NCBI GenBank assembly: GCA_002424635.1
Contig: DIKT01000034.1
Coordinates: 8,682 to 72,681, forward strand
Direction: 5' to 3'
Length of the DNA: 64,000 nt
DNA from: Desulfobulbaceae bacterium UBA5611
GTDB taxonomy: Bacteria > Desulfobacterota > Desulfobulbia > Desulfobulbales > Desulfocapsaceae
Shown here: positions 37,982-47,645 of the stretch, one piece after another
How positions within the stretch are numbered: the first letter of the stretch is position 1
Layout: each line of letters starts with the position of its first letter
Notes under the pieces: generated by a model
Seen by the model: only the letters and a program-made list of their open reading frames with translations
Database searches by the model: none
What the model was told of the DNA's origin: nothing
Position numbers and translations under genes: made by a program

Positions 37982-38031
37982 CTCCTTTTGATCTTCGGAG
38001 TGACATCCGGCAGGCCAAAAGGAGTTTTTTT
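37982..38031 (+). terminator. Rho-independent terminator of the PEP-CTERM gene
   Basis: CTCCTTTTG (37982-37990) pairs with CAAAAGGAG (38016-38024), with a possible inner CGGA/TCCG stem, and is followed directly by seven T. It lies 40 bp after the stop codon. Confidence 0.85.
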
Positions 38032-38165
38032 ATACCCGATCTTTTTTAATGACCGCCTTGTAAAAGCTCAGCTCGAATGATATTTCTTTATTAGAGCTCT
38101 AGAAATTAAGAAGCCCTGCCATAGAAAGTAACCACTCCAATTCCATCTCTGTTAAAAGGTTTTTT

Positions 38166-39371
38166 ATGAAACTTCTTTCCATTGCTGGTGCCCGACCTAA
38201 TTTCATGAAACTGGCAGCAATCGCCCATGCTGTTGAGAAACACAATCAGACCGGCAATTTTGATAACAAGACGATTAAGCATGTGATTGTCCATACCGGC
38301 CAGCATTACGATCAAAAGATGTCCCGGAGTTTTTTTGAGGACCTGGCCATACCCAAGCCTGATATCAATCTTGAAGTTGGTTCCGGTTCTCATGCCATCC
38401 AGACCGCCGAGATCATGCGCCGCTTTGAGCCGGTGCTGCTGGCCGAACAACCGGATGTTCTTCTGGTGGTTGGTGATGTCAATTCCTCTCTGGCCTGCGC
38501 CTTGGTAGCGGCCAAGATTGAATATCCACCGGAAAGCGCCCGTAAAAGACCCATTATTGTTCATGTTGAAGCAGGCCTGAGATCTTTTGATCAAGATATG
38601 CCGGAGGAAATCAATCGCCTTCTTACCGATATGTTGAGTGATCTGCTTTTTGTGACCGAAGAAAGCGGGGTCCACAACCTGCAGCAAGCAGGAGTCGACG
38701 CTTCCAGAATCCATATGGTGGGTAACGTCATGATCGATACCCTGCAACATCATCTCGCAAAAGCGAGATTATCGGATGTAAGACAGCGCTATAACCTGCC
38801 TGAACATTACGCAATTATCACTCTGCATCGTCCTTCAAATGTTGATTCCGTGGAGACCCTACAACCCCTGCTGACTACGCTCCATCAAATAGCAGCAACC
38901 ATTCCTCTCATTTTCCCCATTCATCCTCGAACCTTGAAACAGGTTGAGAGTTTTGGCTTGGCATCTTTATTGAATTGGAGCCAATATCCGGAAAAAAGTA
39001 ATTATGGTGCGCCGGATGAATCCGCTGCATTTGCTGCTTCATCTAAAATTTATATCGTTCCACCGCTGGGCTATCTCGATTTTCTGCATCTGGTGGAGAA
39101 GGCCACTTTGGTTATTACGGATTCAGGCGGCCTTCAGGAAGAAACTACTTATCTGCAGATACCCTGTATGACCTTACGGCACAATACGGAAAGGCCGGTC
39201 ACGGTAACCATCGGCAGCAATTATCTGGTCGGCACCAATCCGGCTGATATTCTGACCACGGCAGTATCTATCATCAAAGACGGCGGCAAAAAGGCAGCGG
39301 TGCCGGAATTGTGGGATGGTCAGGCCGGGGCCAGAATTATTGACATAATTTGTGAAAAATTCTGCTCTTAA
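38166..39371 (+). CDS. wecB: non-hydrolysing UDP-GlcNAc 2-epimerase
   Basis: 401 residues, normal size. SIAGARPNFMKLAAI at the start, HTGQHYD, GDVNSSLA, HVEAGLRSFDQDMPEEINR, TLHRPSNVD, and the UDP-binding ITDSGGLQEET are all present and in order. The enzyme interconverts UDP-GlcNAc and UDP-ManNAc. Together with the dehydrogenase at 33065 it would make UDP-ManNAcA for the polymer. AAAAGG lies upstream of the ATG. It begins a long co-directional run of biosynthesis genes after the PEP-CTERM terminator. Confidence 0.93.
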   Translation: MKLLSIAGARPNFMKLAAIAHAVEKHNQTGNFDNKTIKHVIVHTGQHYDQKMSRSFFEDLAIPKPDINLEVGSGSHAIQTAEIMRRFEPVLLAEQPDVLLVVGDVNSSLACALVAAKIEYPPESARKRPIIVHVEAGLRSFDQDMPEEINRLLTDMLSDLLFVTEESGVHNLQQAGVDASRIHMVGNVMIDTLQHHLAKARLSDVRQRYNLPEHYAIITLHRPSNVDSVETLQPLLTTLHQIAATIPLIFPIHPRTLKQVESFGLASLLNWSQYPEKSNYGAPDESAAFAASSKIYIVPPLGYLDFLHLVEKATLVITDSGGLQEETTYLQIPCMTLRHNTERPVTVTIGSNYLVGTNPADILTTAVSIIKDGGKKAAVPELWDGQAGARIIDIICEKFCS

Positions 39372-39402
39372 TTACCCAAATCATTATAACTTAAGGAAAA
39401 AA

Positions 39403-40815
39403 ATGTTTGACGAAAGGTCTCAAGAAACAAAACGAATTCTTGTTATCTGGGATATTTTTTTCTCCTTGGTCAGCTTCATCACCGCCATTTGGCTGCAGAC
39501 CTTGTTGCAGCCCCTGGAAAGCTTTAATTTTTTTTCCCATATCGCTATTCTTCCTCTTCTGCTGACCATGCTTCTTCTCTCGCTTTCTTATTTTGACGCC
39601 TACAGCAGTCCGCGCTCATCTTCCAACTTCCTGTATAGCAACGCTATTATCAGAGCTATGACCATCACGCTCGGCCTGTTCTTTACTATTCTCTTTTTTT
39701 TAAACATTCATTATGTCAGTCGCTTGATAATTCTTAACTTCGCCGCTCTTGCCTTACTCGGACTTATCGGTTCCCGCATGGTTGTCCTTCGCTATTTCCG
39801 GCAGGCCATCATCAATGGCCGCTGCCTGCTCAAAGTGCTGATTATCGGTTCAGGGGAACGTGCGCTTTTGCTGTCCCGGATTCTCAAGGACAAAGCCGAG
39901 TGGGGCATTGATATCGTTGGCTATCTCGACTTGGAGCCGGATCTCGTCGGCACCACTATTCACGAAGGACGCATTTTAGGGACAGTTGCCGATATTAACT
40001 CCATACTCAAAAATAATGTGGTCGATGAAGTAATCGTGGCTATCCCAAGAACCATGCTGGCTGACATCGACAGCATTGCCCATGCCTGCGAGGAAGAAGG
40101 GGTCAAATTTCGCTTCATGGCCGATATCTTTAATCTGTCAGCAGCCCGTGTCAGCCTGGCCAACCTGGCCGGAGTACCTCTGCTGACCCTTGAACCGGTA
40201 GCTTTGGACGAATCAAAGCTTCTAACGAAACGGTTCATTGATCTGAGCCTGACTGTACTGGCGCTGCCTTTTTTCCTGCCGATCATGGCCCTGATCGCTC
40301 TTGCGATCAAGCTTGATGATGGTGGCCCTATATTTTTTGTGCAGGAAAGAGTAGGCCTCAAAAAACGCCTCTTTCCGATGCTTAAATTTAGAACCATGCA
40401 GGTCAATGCTGAGGAAATGCTTAAAGAGATTGAACATCTTAATGAGGCGGAAGGACCCAATTTCAAGATTGCCGATGATCCCCGCATAACCAGGGTTGGC
40501 CGTTTCCTCCGCCGCACCAGCCTTGATGAACTGCCCCAGCTTATTAATGTGCTCCGTGGCGATATGAGCCTGGTTGGCCCGCGGCCCATGTCCATCCGTG
40601 ATGTCAACCTGTTTGACAAAGGTATTCAAAGGAAAAGATTCAGCGTCAAACCCGGTATCACCTGTATCTGGCAGATCTCCGGTCGTAATAATCTGCCTTT
40701 CCATAAATGGCTGGAACTGGACTTGCAATACATTGATACTTGGTCACTCAGTCTGGATCTGATGATTTTACTGAAAACCATTCCGGTGGTGTTATTACGC
40801 AAGGGGGCAATGTGA
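39403..40815 (+). CDS. initiating polyprenyl-phosphate sugar transferase (WcaJ/EpsB-like)
   Basis: 470 residues from ATG 39403 with AAGGA six bases upstream. Four N-terminal membrane helices, a CoA-binding-like Rossmann part (LIIGSGERALLLSRIL), a fifth helix (~285-305), and the C-terminal bacterial sugar transferase domain with DDGGPIFFVQERVG, KFRTM, RRTSLDELPQLINVLRG and SLVGPRP. It transfers a sugar-1-phosphate to undecaprenyl phosphate and so starts each repeat unit at the inner membrane. Whether the sugar is glucose, galactose or a HexNAc is not readable. Coupled to the next gene by a 4-bp overlap. Confidence 0.9.
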   Translation: MFDERSQETKRILVIWDIFFSLVSFITAIWLQTLLQPLESFNFFSHIAILPLLLTMLLLSLSYFDAYSSPRSSSNFLYSNAIIRAMTITLGLFFTILFFLNIHYVSRLIILNFAALALLGLIGSRMVVLRYFRQAIINGRCLLKVLIIGSGERALLLSRILKDKAEWGIDIVGYLDLEPDLVGTTIHEGRILGTVADINSILKNNVVDEVIVAIPRTMLADIDSIAHACEEEGVKFRFMADIFNLSAARVSLANLAGVPLLTLEPVALDESKLLTKRFIDLSLTVLALPFFLPIMALIALAIKLDDGGPIFFVQERVGLKKRLFPMLKFRTMQVNAEEMLKEIEHLNEAEGPNFKIADDPRITRVGRFLRRTSLDELPQLINVLRGDMSLVGPRPMSIRDVNLFDKGIQRKRFSVKPGITCIWQISGRNNLPFHKWLELDLQYIDTWSLSLDLMILLKTIPVVLLRKGAM

Positions 40816-41849
40816 CCCCGCAGCAGTTCCTTTTGAGTCTTGACTATGAATTATTTTTCGGCTGCCAAACCGGCTCGGTTGAGCATTGTCTGATTCGTCC
40901 AACTCATGAGCTGGCCCAGGTTGCCGACAAACATAACATACACCTGTCACTATTTGTGGATGCCCTTTATCTGCAGCGTCTTGCTGAGGAAGCCCGAAGA
41001 TTCCCCAGGCTGCAAAGCGATCTGGATGCTATCCGTCAGCAACTGGTGGCGCTCCGGGAACAAGGACACGATATCCAGCTCCATCTCCATCCGCATTGGC
41101 TGCACAGCTCCTTTGATGGTGAACACTGGCAACTTGATACCGGCCGCTATAAGCTCCATGATTTTCCCGCGGCCCAGGTGGCCTCCATGGTCGGCTCGGC
41201 AAAAAAAGTTCTGACCAGCCTGATTGGCGAGACGGTCTTTGCCTTTCGGGCCGGCGGCTGGTGCCTCCAGCCTTTCACCTATATTGCGCCGGCCCTGCAA
41301 GAACATGCCATCTGGCTTGACAGCACCGTTTTTGCCGGTGGTATCTCTGATGATCAAGCACGATGGTTTGATTTTTCCTCAGCGCCTGTCAAGGATTTCT
41401 GGTATTTCGATGATGATCCTACCAGGGAAAATCAGCAGGGCGCTTTTCTCGAAGTGCCGATTAGTGCTCTGCGAGTAACTCCCAACCTATTTTGGCGCAT
41501 GGCTTTGACCAGGAAATTTATGGCCAATCGCCACAAACCACTCGGTGATGGTTCCTCATTGTCCTGGAACCGGAGCTATTATCAACAACGCCTGACCAGC
41601 CCGACCATAAGCGTCGTTTCTATTGATGGCCTTAAGGCCGGTCTACTGGGCAGGGCGCTGAGAGCGGAACAAAAAGCGGGTAAACAACTTTTTCATGCCA
41701 TGGGCCATCCCAAGGCGGTGACCCGCCATTCTTTGGAGCGGCTTGATAGCTTTTTTACCAATATCGGAGCATTTACCAATATCACTTTCCAAGATTTCAG
41801 ATCCTACCAACCAAAAAAGATCACTCGCAAAAGCATTATTGAAGGATAA
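40812..41849 (+). CDS. NodB-fold polysaccharide deacetylase-like protein
   Basis: 345 residues from GTG 40812, which overlaps the preceding stop (GTGA) and has AGGGGG upstream. The fold is suggested by SLDYELFFG with the first catalytic Asp, the metal-type HLHPHW in the middle, and a FRAGGWCLQP motif typical of distant deacetylases. This subfamily often sits in capsule and O-antigen loci. It may deacetylate a HexNAc in the nascent chain. The deviating motifs mean that activity is inferred rather than seen. Confidence 0.72.
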   Translation: MTPQQFLLSLDYELFFGCQTGSVEHCLIRPTHELAQVADKHNIHLSLFVDALYLQRLAEEARRFPRLQSDLDAIRQQLVALREQGHDIQLHLHPHWLHSSFDGEHWQLDTGRYKLHDFPAAQVASMVGSAKKVLTSLIGETVFAFRAGGWCLQPFTYIAPALQEHAIWLDSTVFAGGISDDQARWFDFSSAPVKDFWYFDDDPTRENQQGAFLEVPISALRVTPNLFWRMALTRKFMANRHKPLGDGSSLSWNRSYYQQRLTSPTISVVSIDGLKAGLLGRALRAEQKAGKQLFHAMGHPKAVTRHSLERLDSFFTNIGAFTNITFQDFRSYQPKKITRKSIIEG

Positions 41850-41944
41850 AATAATGAGTCATTTATCTTTTCACTTTTTGATAAGGCTGATGATACAATG
41901 CTCTTTGAGATAGACTTACAAATAGCGCACTTCTTGATACAGCC

Positions 41945-41976
41945 TGCCTGACTGATCTGTAAGGCAAGTTCTTTTT
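41945..41976 (+). terminator. weak possible terminator
   Basis: TGCCT (41945-41949) and AGGCA (41962-41966), with T5 at 41972-41976, in the 202-bp gap after the deacetylase gene. The stem is only 5 bp. A separate exact palindrome AACCATT-A-AATGGTT follows at 41980-41994. The gap has no other visible feature. Confidence 0.3.
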
Positions 41977-42051
41977 AAAAACCATTAAATGGTTAATATA
42001 ATTAATTATTTTTCATTAAAACTTAGGTATCAATGATTTAGTGACATTTTA

Positions 42052-42885
42052 ATGAAAACGCCATTATCTAATCAAACCATACTTGCCAAGGCTATGATTA
42101 TGGAAGAGTACAACCGTTTTCCCACCGTACATCTCTTCAATATTCCCATCAAGGCCATGATCATGCCCCAGGTTCTTGACCTTATCGAGCAGGCGATATC
42201 AGCCGCTGCACCACTGCAAATTGGAGTAATAAATGCGGCAAAGGTAGTCAATATGTACCGCAATGCGGCCTTGGGTGCAGATGTTCGCTCTTCTGATGTT
42301 ATTTTTGCCGATGGGGCCTCCGTGGTCTGGGCAAGCCATATCCTCGGGACACCTCTACCGGAAAGAGTAGCCGGTATTGATCTGATGTTCGGCATGCTTG
42401 AACGGGGCCATCAACACGGCTATCGGGTCTACCTCCTGGGAGCAACGGAAGAGGTTAATCAGATTGTAGCCGACAGAATTAATCGCGATTATCCGGGGGT
42501 GATCGTAGCTGGTCGACGTAACGGTTATTTTACAGAAGAGGATGAAGAAGTTATCGCCCATGATATTGCCATGGCAAGACCTGCTATTCTACTGGTGGCC
42601 ATCACTTCGCCTAAAAAAGAACAATTTCTGGCCCGCTGGAGCGATATTATCAAAGTACCAATCTGTCACGGGGTAGGCGGCTCTTTTGATGTTTATGCCG
42701 GTAAGGTCAAACGCGCGCCACTCTCCTGGCAGAGATACGGGATGGAATGGCTTTACCGCCTGCGTCAGGAACCAGGCCGGATGTGGAAACGCTATCTCGT
42801 CACTAACTCTCTGTTCTGCTGGCTGGTAATTCGGGAGCTTGCCTATAAGAGTTTTATTAGTAAACAAGAAGGACCAGCTACGTGA
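42052..42885 (+). CDS. WecG/TagA/CpsF-family glycosyltransferase
   Basis: 277 residues from ATG 42052; ATG at 42094 or 42100, with AAGG just before, are alternatives. The GT26 pattern is clear: INAAKVVNMYRN, VIFADGASVVWAS, ERVAGIDLMFGM, YLLGATEEV, a FT-x-E segment, SPKKEQFLARW and GVGGSFDVYAGKVKRAP. Members transfer ManNAc (TagA) or ManNAcA (WecG) to a polyprenyl-linked GlcNAc. Beside WecB- and WecC-like enzymes this fits a ManNAc-type second sugar in the repeat unit. Confidence 0.88.
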   Translation: MKTPLSNQTILAKAMIMEEYNRFPTVHLFNIPIKAMIMPQVLDLIEQAISAAAPLQIGVINAAKVVNMYRNAALGADVRSSDVIFADGASVVWASHILGTPLPERVAGIDLMFGMLERGHQHGYRVYLLGATEEVNQIVADRINRDYPGVIVAGRRNGYFTEEDEEVIAHDIAMARPAILLVAITSPKKEQFLARWSDIIKVPICHGVGGSFDVYAGKVKRAPLSWQRYGMEWLYRLRQEPGRMWKRYLVTNSLFCWLVIRELAYKSFISKQEGPAT

Positions 42886-44279
42886 TTCGTTATACTGTAC
42901 TCTGGCTGGTTATCATGTGGTTATGCGTCATTTCCTGGAAAGACTGGTATAAAGGAGTTTGTGGCCTGATCCTTCTTATGGCCTTTTTAGAAAGACCGGA
43001 TATGCCTCATTCCATTTTGGGGATCCAAGGCCTCAATCCCTGGAATATATTATTAATAATAACCATCTGTTCATGGATGCTGCATAAATCTCAGGAGGGC
43101 CTGAACTGGGATATGCCTAAAGGGATCAATTTCCTATTAATTGTACAATTCCTGATCCTGACATTTGGGGTTCTCAGGATATTTTTTGACAGCGCTGGGA
43201 TGGAAGAGATCCGATCCTTACAACAGTTCACTACTAATACCGGACTCTGGAATAATTATTATTTAAATACTATCAAATGGTTAATTCCCGGCCTTCTTCT
43301 CTTTCATGGCTGTAACAGCCGGCCGCGTCTGATGATGGCGCTCTTCTCTCTGCTAGCCATGTATCTTATCCTCAGCATACTGGTGTTTAAGGCAATCCCT
43401 CCTTGGAAAATCATCGATGTAGATAGTTTAACCAAACATGCACTAAAATTAGACAATAGGGTTGGTTATCATCGAGTTGATCTCTCAGCCATGCTGGCTG
43501 GCGCATCTTGGGCGATCTTCTCGGCCATTAATCTTGCACGACAAAACTGGCAGCGGGCAGGATTATTTCTCGCAAGTGGTATGGTTCTCCTGGGCCAGGC
43601 ACTCACCGGTGGACGAGCAGGTTATATGGCTTGGTGCCTGCTGGGCCTGGTTTTCGGTCTCTTTCGATGGCGAAAAATCCTTATTTTAATACCATTGGTC
43701 GTTTTTCTTCTCCTGACCTTTATTCCCCAAATCAGGGACCGGGCTCTCGTTGGTTTCGCATCCACAGAAGAAACCGGCTATACCGAATCCAGCCAGGAAT
43801 TGGACGTAAAGACCTTAACTGCCGGCCGTGATGGCATCTGGCACCTGGCCCTTGATAAATTTTGGGAAGCGCCTTGGATAGGCCATGGCCGATTGGCTCT
43901 TCTCCGGACAGGGATCACAAGAGAAGCTATTGATGAACTTGGCGAGGGTTTTGGCCATCCGCATAATGCTTACATTGAACAACTTCTTGATAATGGCATT
44001 CCCGGATTACTCATTATTCTTCTTTTTTATCTGACCTTGGTCAGTAAATCTTTCTCCCTGCTCAGAGACACAACCTATCCGTTACACGTTACCGTTGGTG
44101 GCGTGGCCTTGGCGCTGATCATGGCCCAGTTAATAACTTCTCTGACTGCCCAGAGTTTTTATCCTCGTCAAGGTGTAGTCGGGATGTGGTGCGCTATTGG
44201 TTTGATGCTGAGGGTATATGTTGAAAGAGAAAAAGCAAGACGGGCCGATAAAACGATCTTAATCTGGGATAACCGATGA
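42882..44279 (+). CDS. O-antigen-ligase/polymerase-like membrane protein (exosortase A-associated)
   Basis: 465 residues from GTG 42882, overlapping the WecG-like stop by 4 bp. About twelve hydrophobic helices with one long loop (~275-335) carrying GHGRLALLRTGI and GFGHPHNAYIEQLLDNG, the Wzy_C/WaaL H-x-x-N/HN-x-Y signature. Exosortase A loci regularly contain such a putative O-glycosylation ligase. It could polymerise the repeat unit or attach glycan to a PEP-CTERM protein; the sequence does not decide. Coupled to the sulfotransferase gene by an ATGA overlap. Confidence 0.85.
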   Translation: MIRYTVLWLVIMWLCVISWKDWYKGVCGLILLMAFLERPDMPHSILGIQGLNPWNILLIITICSWMLHKSQEGLNWDMPKGINFLLIVQFLILTFGVLRIFFDSAGMEEIRSLQQFTTNTGLWNNYYLNTIKWLIPGLLLFHGCNSRPRLMMALFSLLAMYLILSILVFKAIPPWKIIDVDSLTKHALKLDNRVGYHRVDLSAMLAGASWAIFSAINLARQNWQRAGLFLASGMVLLGQALTGGRAGYMAWCLLGLVFGLFRWRKILILIPLVVFLLLTFIPQIRDRALVGFASTEETGYTESSQELDVKTLTAGRDGIWHLALDKFWEAPWIGHGRLALLRTGITREAIDELGEGFGHPHNAYIEQLLDNGIPGLLIILLFYLTLVSKSFSLLRDTTYPLHVTVGGVALALIMAQLITSLTAQSFYPRQGVVGMWCAIGLMLRVYVEREKARRADKTILIWDNR

Positions 44280-45226
44280 CAGCACAAGAAGCAAATATGG
44301 ACATTACATCAACAAACAATAGAGGAAAACGCCGCCTCGCTTATATTATGGGCCCTAGCTACTCAGGCTCAACCCTGCTGACCCTGCTTTTAGCCGATCA
44401 TCCCCGGATTGCCACAGTAGGTGAACTGAAAGCATCGGCCATGGGTGACATAACCACTTATTACTGCTCCTGTGGTGAGGTGCTGACAGATTGCCACTTC
44501 TGGAAAACAGTACAAGATGAAATGTCGGTAGAAGGTCGGGACTTTACCTTTGATAATTTCAAAACACATTTTCGCGCTCCGCACCACCCTTTTGTCGACC
44601 TCCTATTGCGATCAACTTTACGTGACCCCCTTTTTGAAACTCTCAGGGCGATGGGTTTCGTGCTTTCTTGCACAGCACAAGAAACCAGACGACAAATTAT
44701 TCTACAAAACCAGATACTCATTGATATCATCTGCGACCTTCAGCAGGCCGAAAATTTTCTTGATGATTCCAAGGAACCCATACGGTTGAAATATCTGTTG
44801 AAAGCCAACTTATGGGATATCCGAACTATCCATCTAATTCGGGATGGGCGGGGAGTTGCCAACTCATATATGCGGCATAACAAGACAACCATGTCCCAGG
44901 CATCCCGGCACTGGCTCCAGACCCAACGGGAATGTGACAGAATGGCCAAGCAGCTTGGCGATAGCCGCTGCCTCACCGTATATTATGAGGATCTCTGCCG
45001 GGAACCGGAAAAAACGCTAACAGCCATCTACCATTTTTTTGGCCTTACTGCAAAAACCGATTCCGCTTCTCACCGGACCAAACACATCATGGGTAACCAG
45101 ATGCGCCTCGGTTCGCTAAAGGATATCCGGCTTGATGAAAAATGGAAGCACACCCTTTCTCCTGACGATTTGCAGATATTTGCCCGAACGGCCGGGGCAT
45201 TAAACCACCTTCATGGCTACAACTAA
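44276..45226 (+). CDS. sulfotransferase family protein, first copy
   Basis: 316 residues. The PAPS-binding 5'-phosphosulfate loop is GPSYSGSTLLTLLL (~25-38) and the 3'-phosphate motif is IHLIRDGRGVANSY. A short Cys-containing segment, YYCSCGEVLTDCHFW, follows the first helix and recurs in the second sulfotransferase of this locus. It would transfer sulfate from PAPS to a sugar or other hydroxyl. PAPS can be supplied by the local cysC product. The gene is embedded between the ligase-like gene and the flippase, so the acceptor is most likely the polysaccharide or its lipid-linked precursor. Confidence 0.85.
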   Translation: MTAQEANMDITSTNNRGKRRLAYIMGPSYSGSTLLTLLLADHPRIATVGELKASAMGDITTYYCSCGEVLTDCHFWKTVQDEMSVEGRDFTFDNFKTHFRAPHHPFVDLLLRSTLRDPLFETLRAMGFVLSCTAQETRRQIILQNQILIDIICDLQQAENFLDDSKEPIRLKYLLKANLWDIRTIHLIRDGRGVANSYMRHNKTTMSQASRHWLQTQRECDRMAKQLGDSRCLTVYYEDLCREPEKTLTAIYHFFGLTAKTDSASHRTKHIMGNQMRLGSLKDIRLDEKWKHTLSPDDLQIFARTAGALNHLHGYN

Positions 45227-45247
45227 CGACTAGCAGGCACTGCTTCC

Positions 45248-46831
45248 ATGCAAACTATTGATCAAGACCAGGACCTGACCGGTAAAAACCGGCGGGCCTA
45301 CAATGTAATCATCGGCTGGCTTGGTCAACTGGTCTTTGTGGCATCCGGTTTTATCCTGCCGCGGATGATCGATAATAACCTTGGCCAGGAAACCCTCGGA
45401 ATCTGGGATTTTGCCTGGACCTTGATAACCTATTTCGAATTCATCTATTCAGGTCTGGTCTCCTCTGTTAATCGTTATGTGGCAAAGCACCGGGCCACCG
45501 GTGATATTAATGGCGTCAACATTGCGGTAAATTCAGTTTTTTTCACCCTTCTGGTCCTTGCCGCCCTGGTGGCATTCCTGACCACTGCCACCGCCCTGGT
45601 GCTACCCCACTTCATGCAGGCTCGACTTGGTGACCAGACGACCGATACCCAGTGGGTTATTTTCTTTCTGGGATTAAGCCTGGTAGTCAAAATCTCCCTG
45701 GCTGTATTCGCCGGAATTCTGACCGGCTGTCACCGCTGGGATCTACAGCACGGCATTAACGCTGCTAACCGGGTCTTGGCCCTGCTGGGCATGACTGCAA
45801 CCCTTGCCATGGGTGGCAAACTGCCGGCAATCACCCTGGTCTTTCTCTGCTGTGAAACATTAGTACTCAGCTCCCGCTGCTCCCTGGCCTTTCGGATATG
45901 CCCGGGACTTCAAATCAGCCTACGGCTGGCCCACCTTTCCACTATAAAAAACATGTGGCGTTTCGGTCTCAAAACCTTGCTTCCCGACCTGAGCGACCTG
46001 CTCAGCAACCAAACCTTCAACCTCTTTCTGGTCTGGTTTCTGGGTCCAGCGGCCTTAGCGATCTATGCAAGACCCAGAGGAATTGTCCGTCATATCCAGA
46101 CATTTATCCGACGCTACACCAATACTCTCACACCTACCGCCAGTTCACTGCAAGCTATATCTACCAACGAGGAACTCAACACTCTGATTGTGAGTTCCTG
46201 TCGAACCGGCACTTTTATCACCCTCCCCATGGTCTCTGTGCTTGCCGTTATGGGCGGCCCGCTTCTCCAAATCTGGATGGGGCAGAAGTATGCCGATGAT
46301 ATTCTCTCCCTGGCTTTGGCTCTTGGTTATCTACCTATTCTTCTCCAGCTACCGCTCAACAGCATACTGCAAGGATTCAATTCCCACGGCTGGCCTGGTC
46401 TCTTCAAATTTATAGCAGCAATAACCGGCATCGGTTCCGCCCTGCTGGCTCTTGGCGTCTTCAACACCGACATTCTCTTTGCCGCCGTGACCATATTTTT
46501 ACCGTTCTGGGTGTCAGAACTTATTATTACGCCGTTCTACGCCGCCCGGCGACACGCATTTTCACTGCGTCGCTACTGGCTCGTCGGTATTTTGCAGCCA
46601 CTATTGATCACAACACCGCTGATAGCCATCCTTCTGATTTTTCGACTGTTTGTAACGGCGCAGCCGGCATGGGTATTATTTGGAGGCGTCTCTACTGGTT
46701 TGTTAGCCTTTCTTATTTCATTCTGGTTTTTTGAAGCTCCAAATGAATTCAGAGAAAAGGTCGGTCAACGTCTCATCTTTTTAAAAAAAAGCCAGATTGA
46801 TTATATAAACAATCTATTTTCAAGCTTTTGA
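45248..46831 (+). CDS. Wzx-type lipopolysaccharide/polysaccharide flippase
   Basis: 527 residues, almost entirely hydrophobic, with about 12-14 membrane helices. The start GWLGQLVFVASGFILPRMI and the following LGIWDFAWTLITYF are typical of the MOP/PST flippase family. It would carry lipid-linked repeat units across the inner membrane and implies a Wzy-dependent route. That matches the presence of the initiating transferase, the Wzz-type regulator and the ligase/polymerase-like protein. The gene begins 21 bp after the sulfotransferase stop. Confidence 0.88.
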   Translation: MQTIDQDQDLTGKNRRAYNVIIGWLGQLVFVASGFILPRMIDNNLGQETLGIWDFAWTLITYFEFIYSGLVSSVNRYVAKHRATGDINGVNIAVNSVFFTLLVLAALVAFLTTATALVLPHFMQARLGDQTTDTQWVIFFLGLSLVVKISLAVFAGILTGCHRWDLQHGINAANRVLALLGMTATLAMGGKLPAITLVFLCCETLVLSSRCSLAFRICPGLQISLRLAHLSTIKNMWRFGLKTLLPDLSDLLSNQTFNLFLVWFLGPAALAIYARPRGIVRHIQTFIRRYTNTLTPTASSLQAISTNEELNTLIVSSCRTGTFITLPMVSVLAVMGGPLLQIWMGQKYADDILSLALALGYLPILLQLPLNSILQGFNSHGWPGLFKFIAAITGIGSALLALGVFNTDILFAAVTIFLPFWVSELIITPFYAARRHAFSLRRYWLVGILQPLLITTPLIAILLIFRLFVTAQPAWVLFGGVSTGLLAFLISFWFFEAPNEFREKVGQRLIFLKKSQIDYINNLFSSF

Positions 46832-46851
46832 TTATTCATAAGGAGAAAACA

Positions 46852-47595
46852 ATGCACCAACTACAAAAATTAAAAGTTTTTAATAATGCCCGCCAGGGAA
46901 TACACTTAATTGAAGACTATATCAAAATGAAGGCAAAATCAGCCGCTATTCTGCAAATTATGGAGGCAGGATGTGGAAATAAGTGGCCAATCGATCTGAC
47001 CGGTATTCAATATGTATTGACCGGCGTCGATCGTGATGAAGCGGCTTTAGAATTAAGAAAAAATATTAAAAAAGATCTTCATGAAGCGATCGTCGGAGAT
47101 TTACTTACAGTTTCAATTCCCCAAAAATTTGACATTATCTACTGTGCCTTCGTGCTTGAACATATTGAAGAGGCCGAGAAAGTTCTTCATATTTTTAATA
47201 ATTGGATAAAGAATAAAGGACTTATCGTTTTGTGGATACCAGATCCACATTCTGTTCGGGGTTTTGTGACTCGTATCACACCTCACTGGTTTCATATTTT
47301 TTGTTACAAACACATCCTCAAAATAAAAAACGCAGGAGAAAAAGGGTACGCACCTTATACAACCCATTATGCTCCTGTTGTCTCCAGGCTTGGTATTCAC
47401 CAATTCTGCGCAGAAAACCAATTTTTAATAAAAGAAGAATATGGTTTTTCCTATCGTGTATATGGGAAAGGGCTTATGGGACATCTTATCAAACCAATAG
47501 CATTTCTGGTTTCATTATTATCACTGGGAAACCTTTCATATCAGCATTGCAATTTATTATATATTTTTGAAAAGGAATCAACCGAAGCATTATAA
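46852..47595 (+). CDS. class I SAM-dependent methyltransferase
   Basis: 247 residues from ATG 46852 with AAGGAG 6 bases upstream. Motif I is MEAGCGNKWPIDL, motif II TGVDRDEAALEL, motif IV region FDIIYCAFVLEHIEEAEKVL, then LIVLWIPDP. The C-terminal ~60 residues are hydrophobic and basic and may lie on the membrane. Probably O-methylates a sugar of the repeat unit or modifies a lipid-linked intermediate. Base composition is lower in GC than the flippase gene before it, and this continues through the next two genes. Confidence 0.8.
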   Translation: MHQLQKLKVFNNARQGIHLIEDYIKMKAKSAAILQIMEAGCGNKWPIDLTGIQYVLTGVDRDEAALELRKNIKKDLHEAIVGDLLTVSIPQKFDIIYCAFVLEHIEEAEKVLHIFNNWIKNKGLIVLWIPDPHSVRGFVTRITPHWFHIFCYKHILKIKNAGEKGYAPYTTHYAPVVSRLGIHQFCAENQFLIKEEYGFSYRVYGKGLMGHLIKPIAFLVSLLSLGNLSYQHCNLLYIFEKESTEAL

Positions 47596-47645
47596 TATAT
47601 CTAAAGTCTAATCAGAAGAAAACTACACCCGCTCATAAAGATGAT

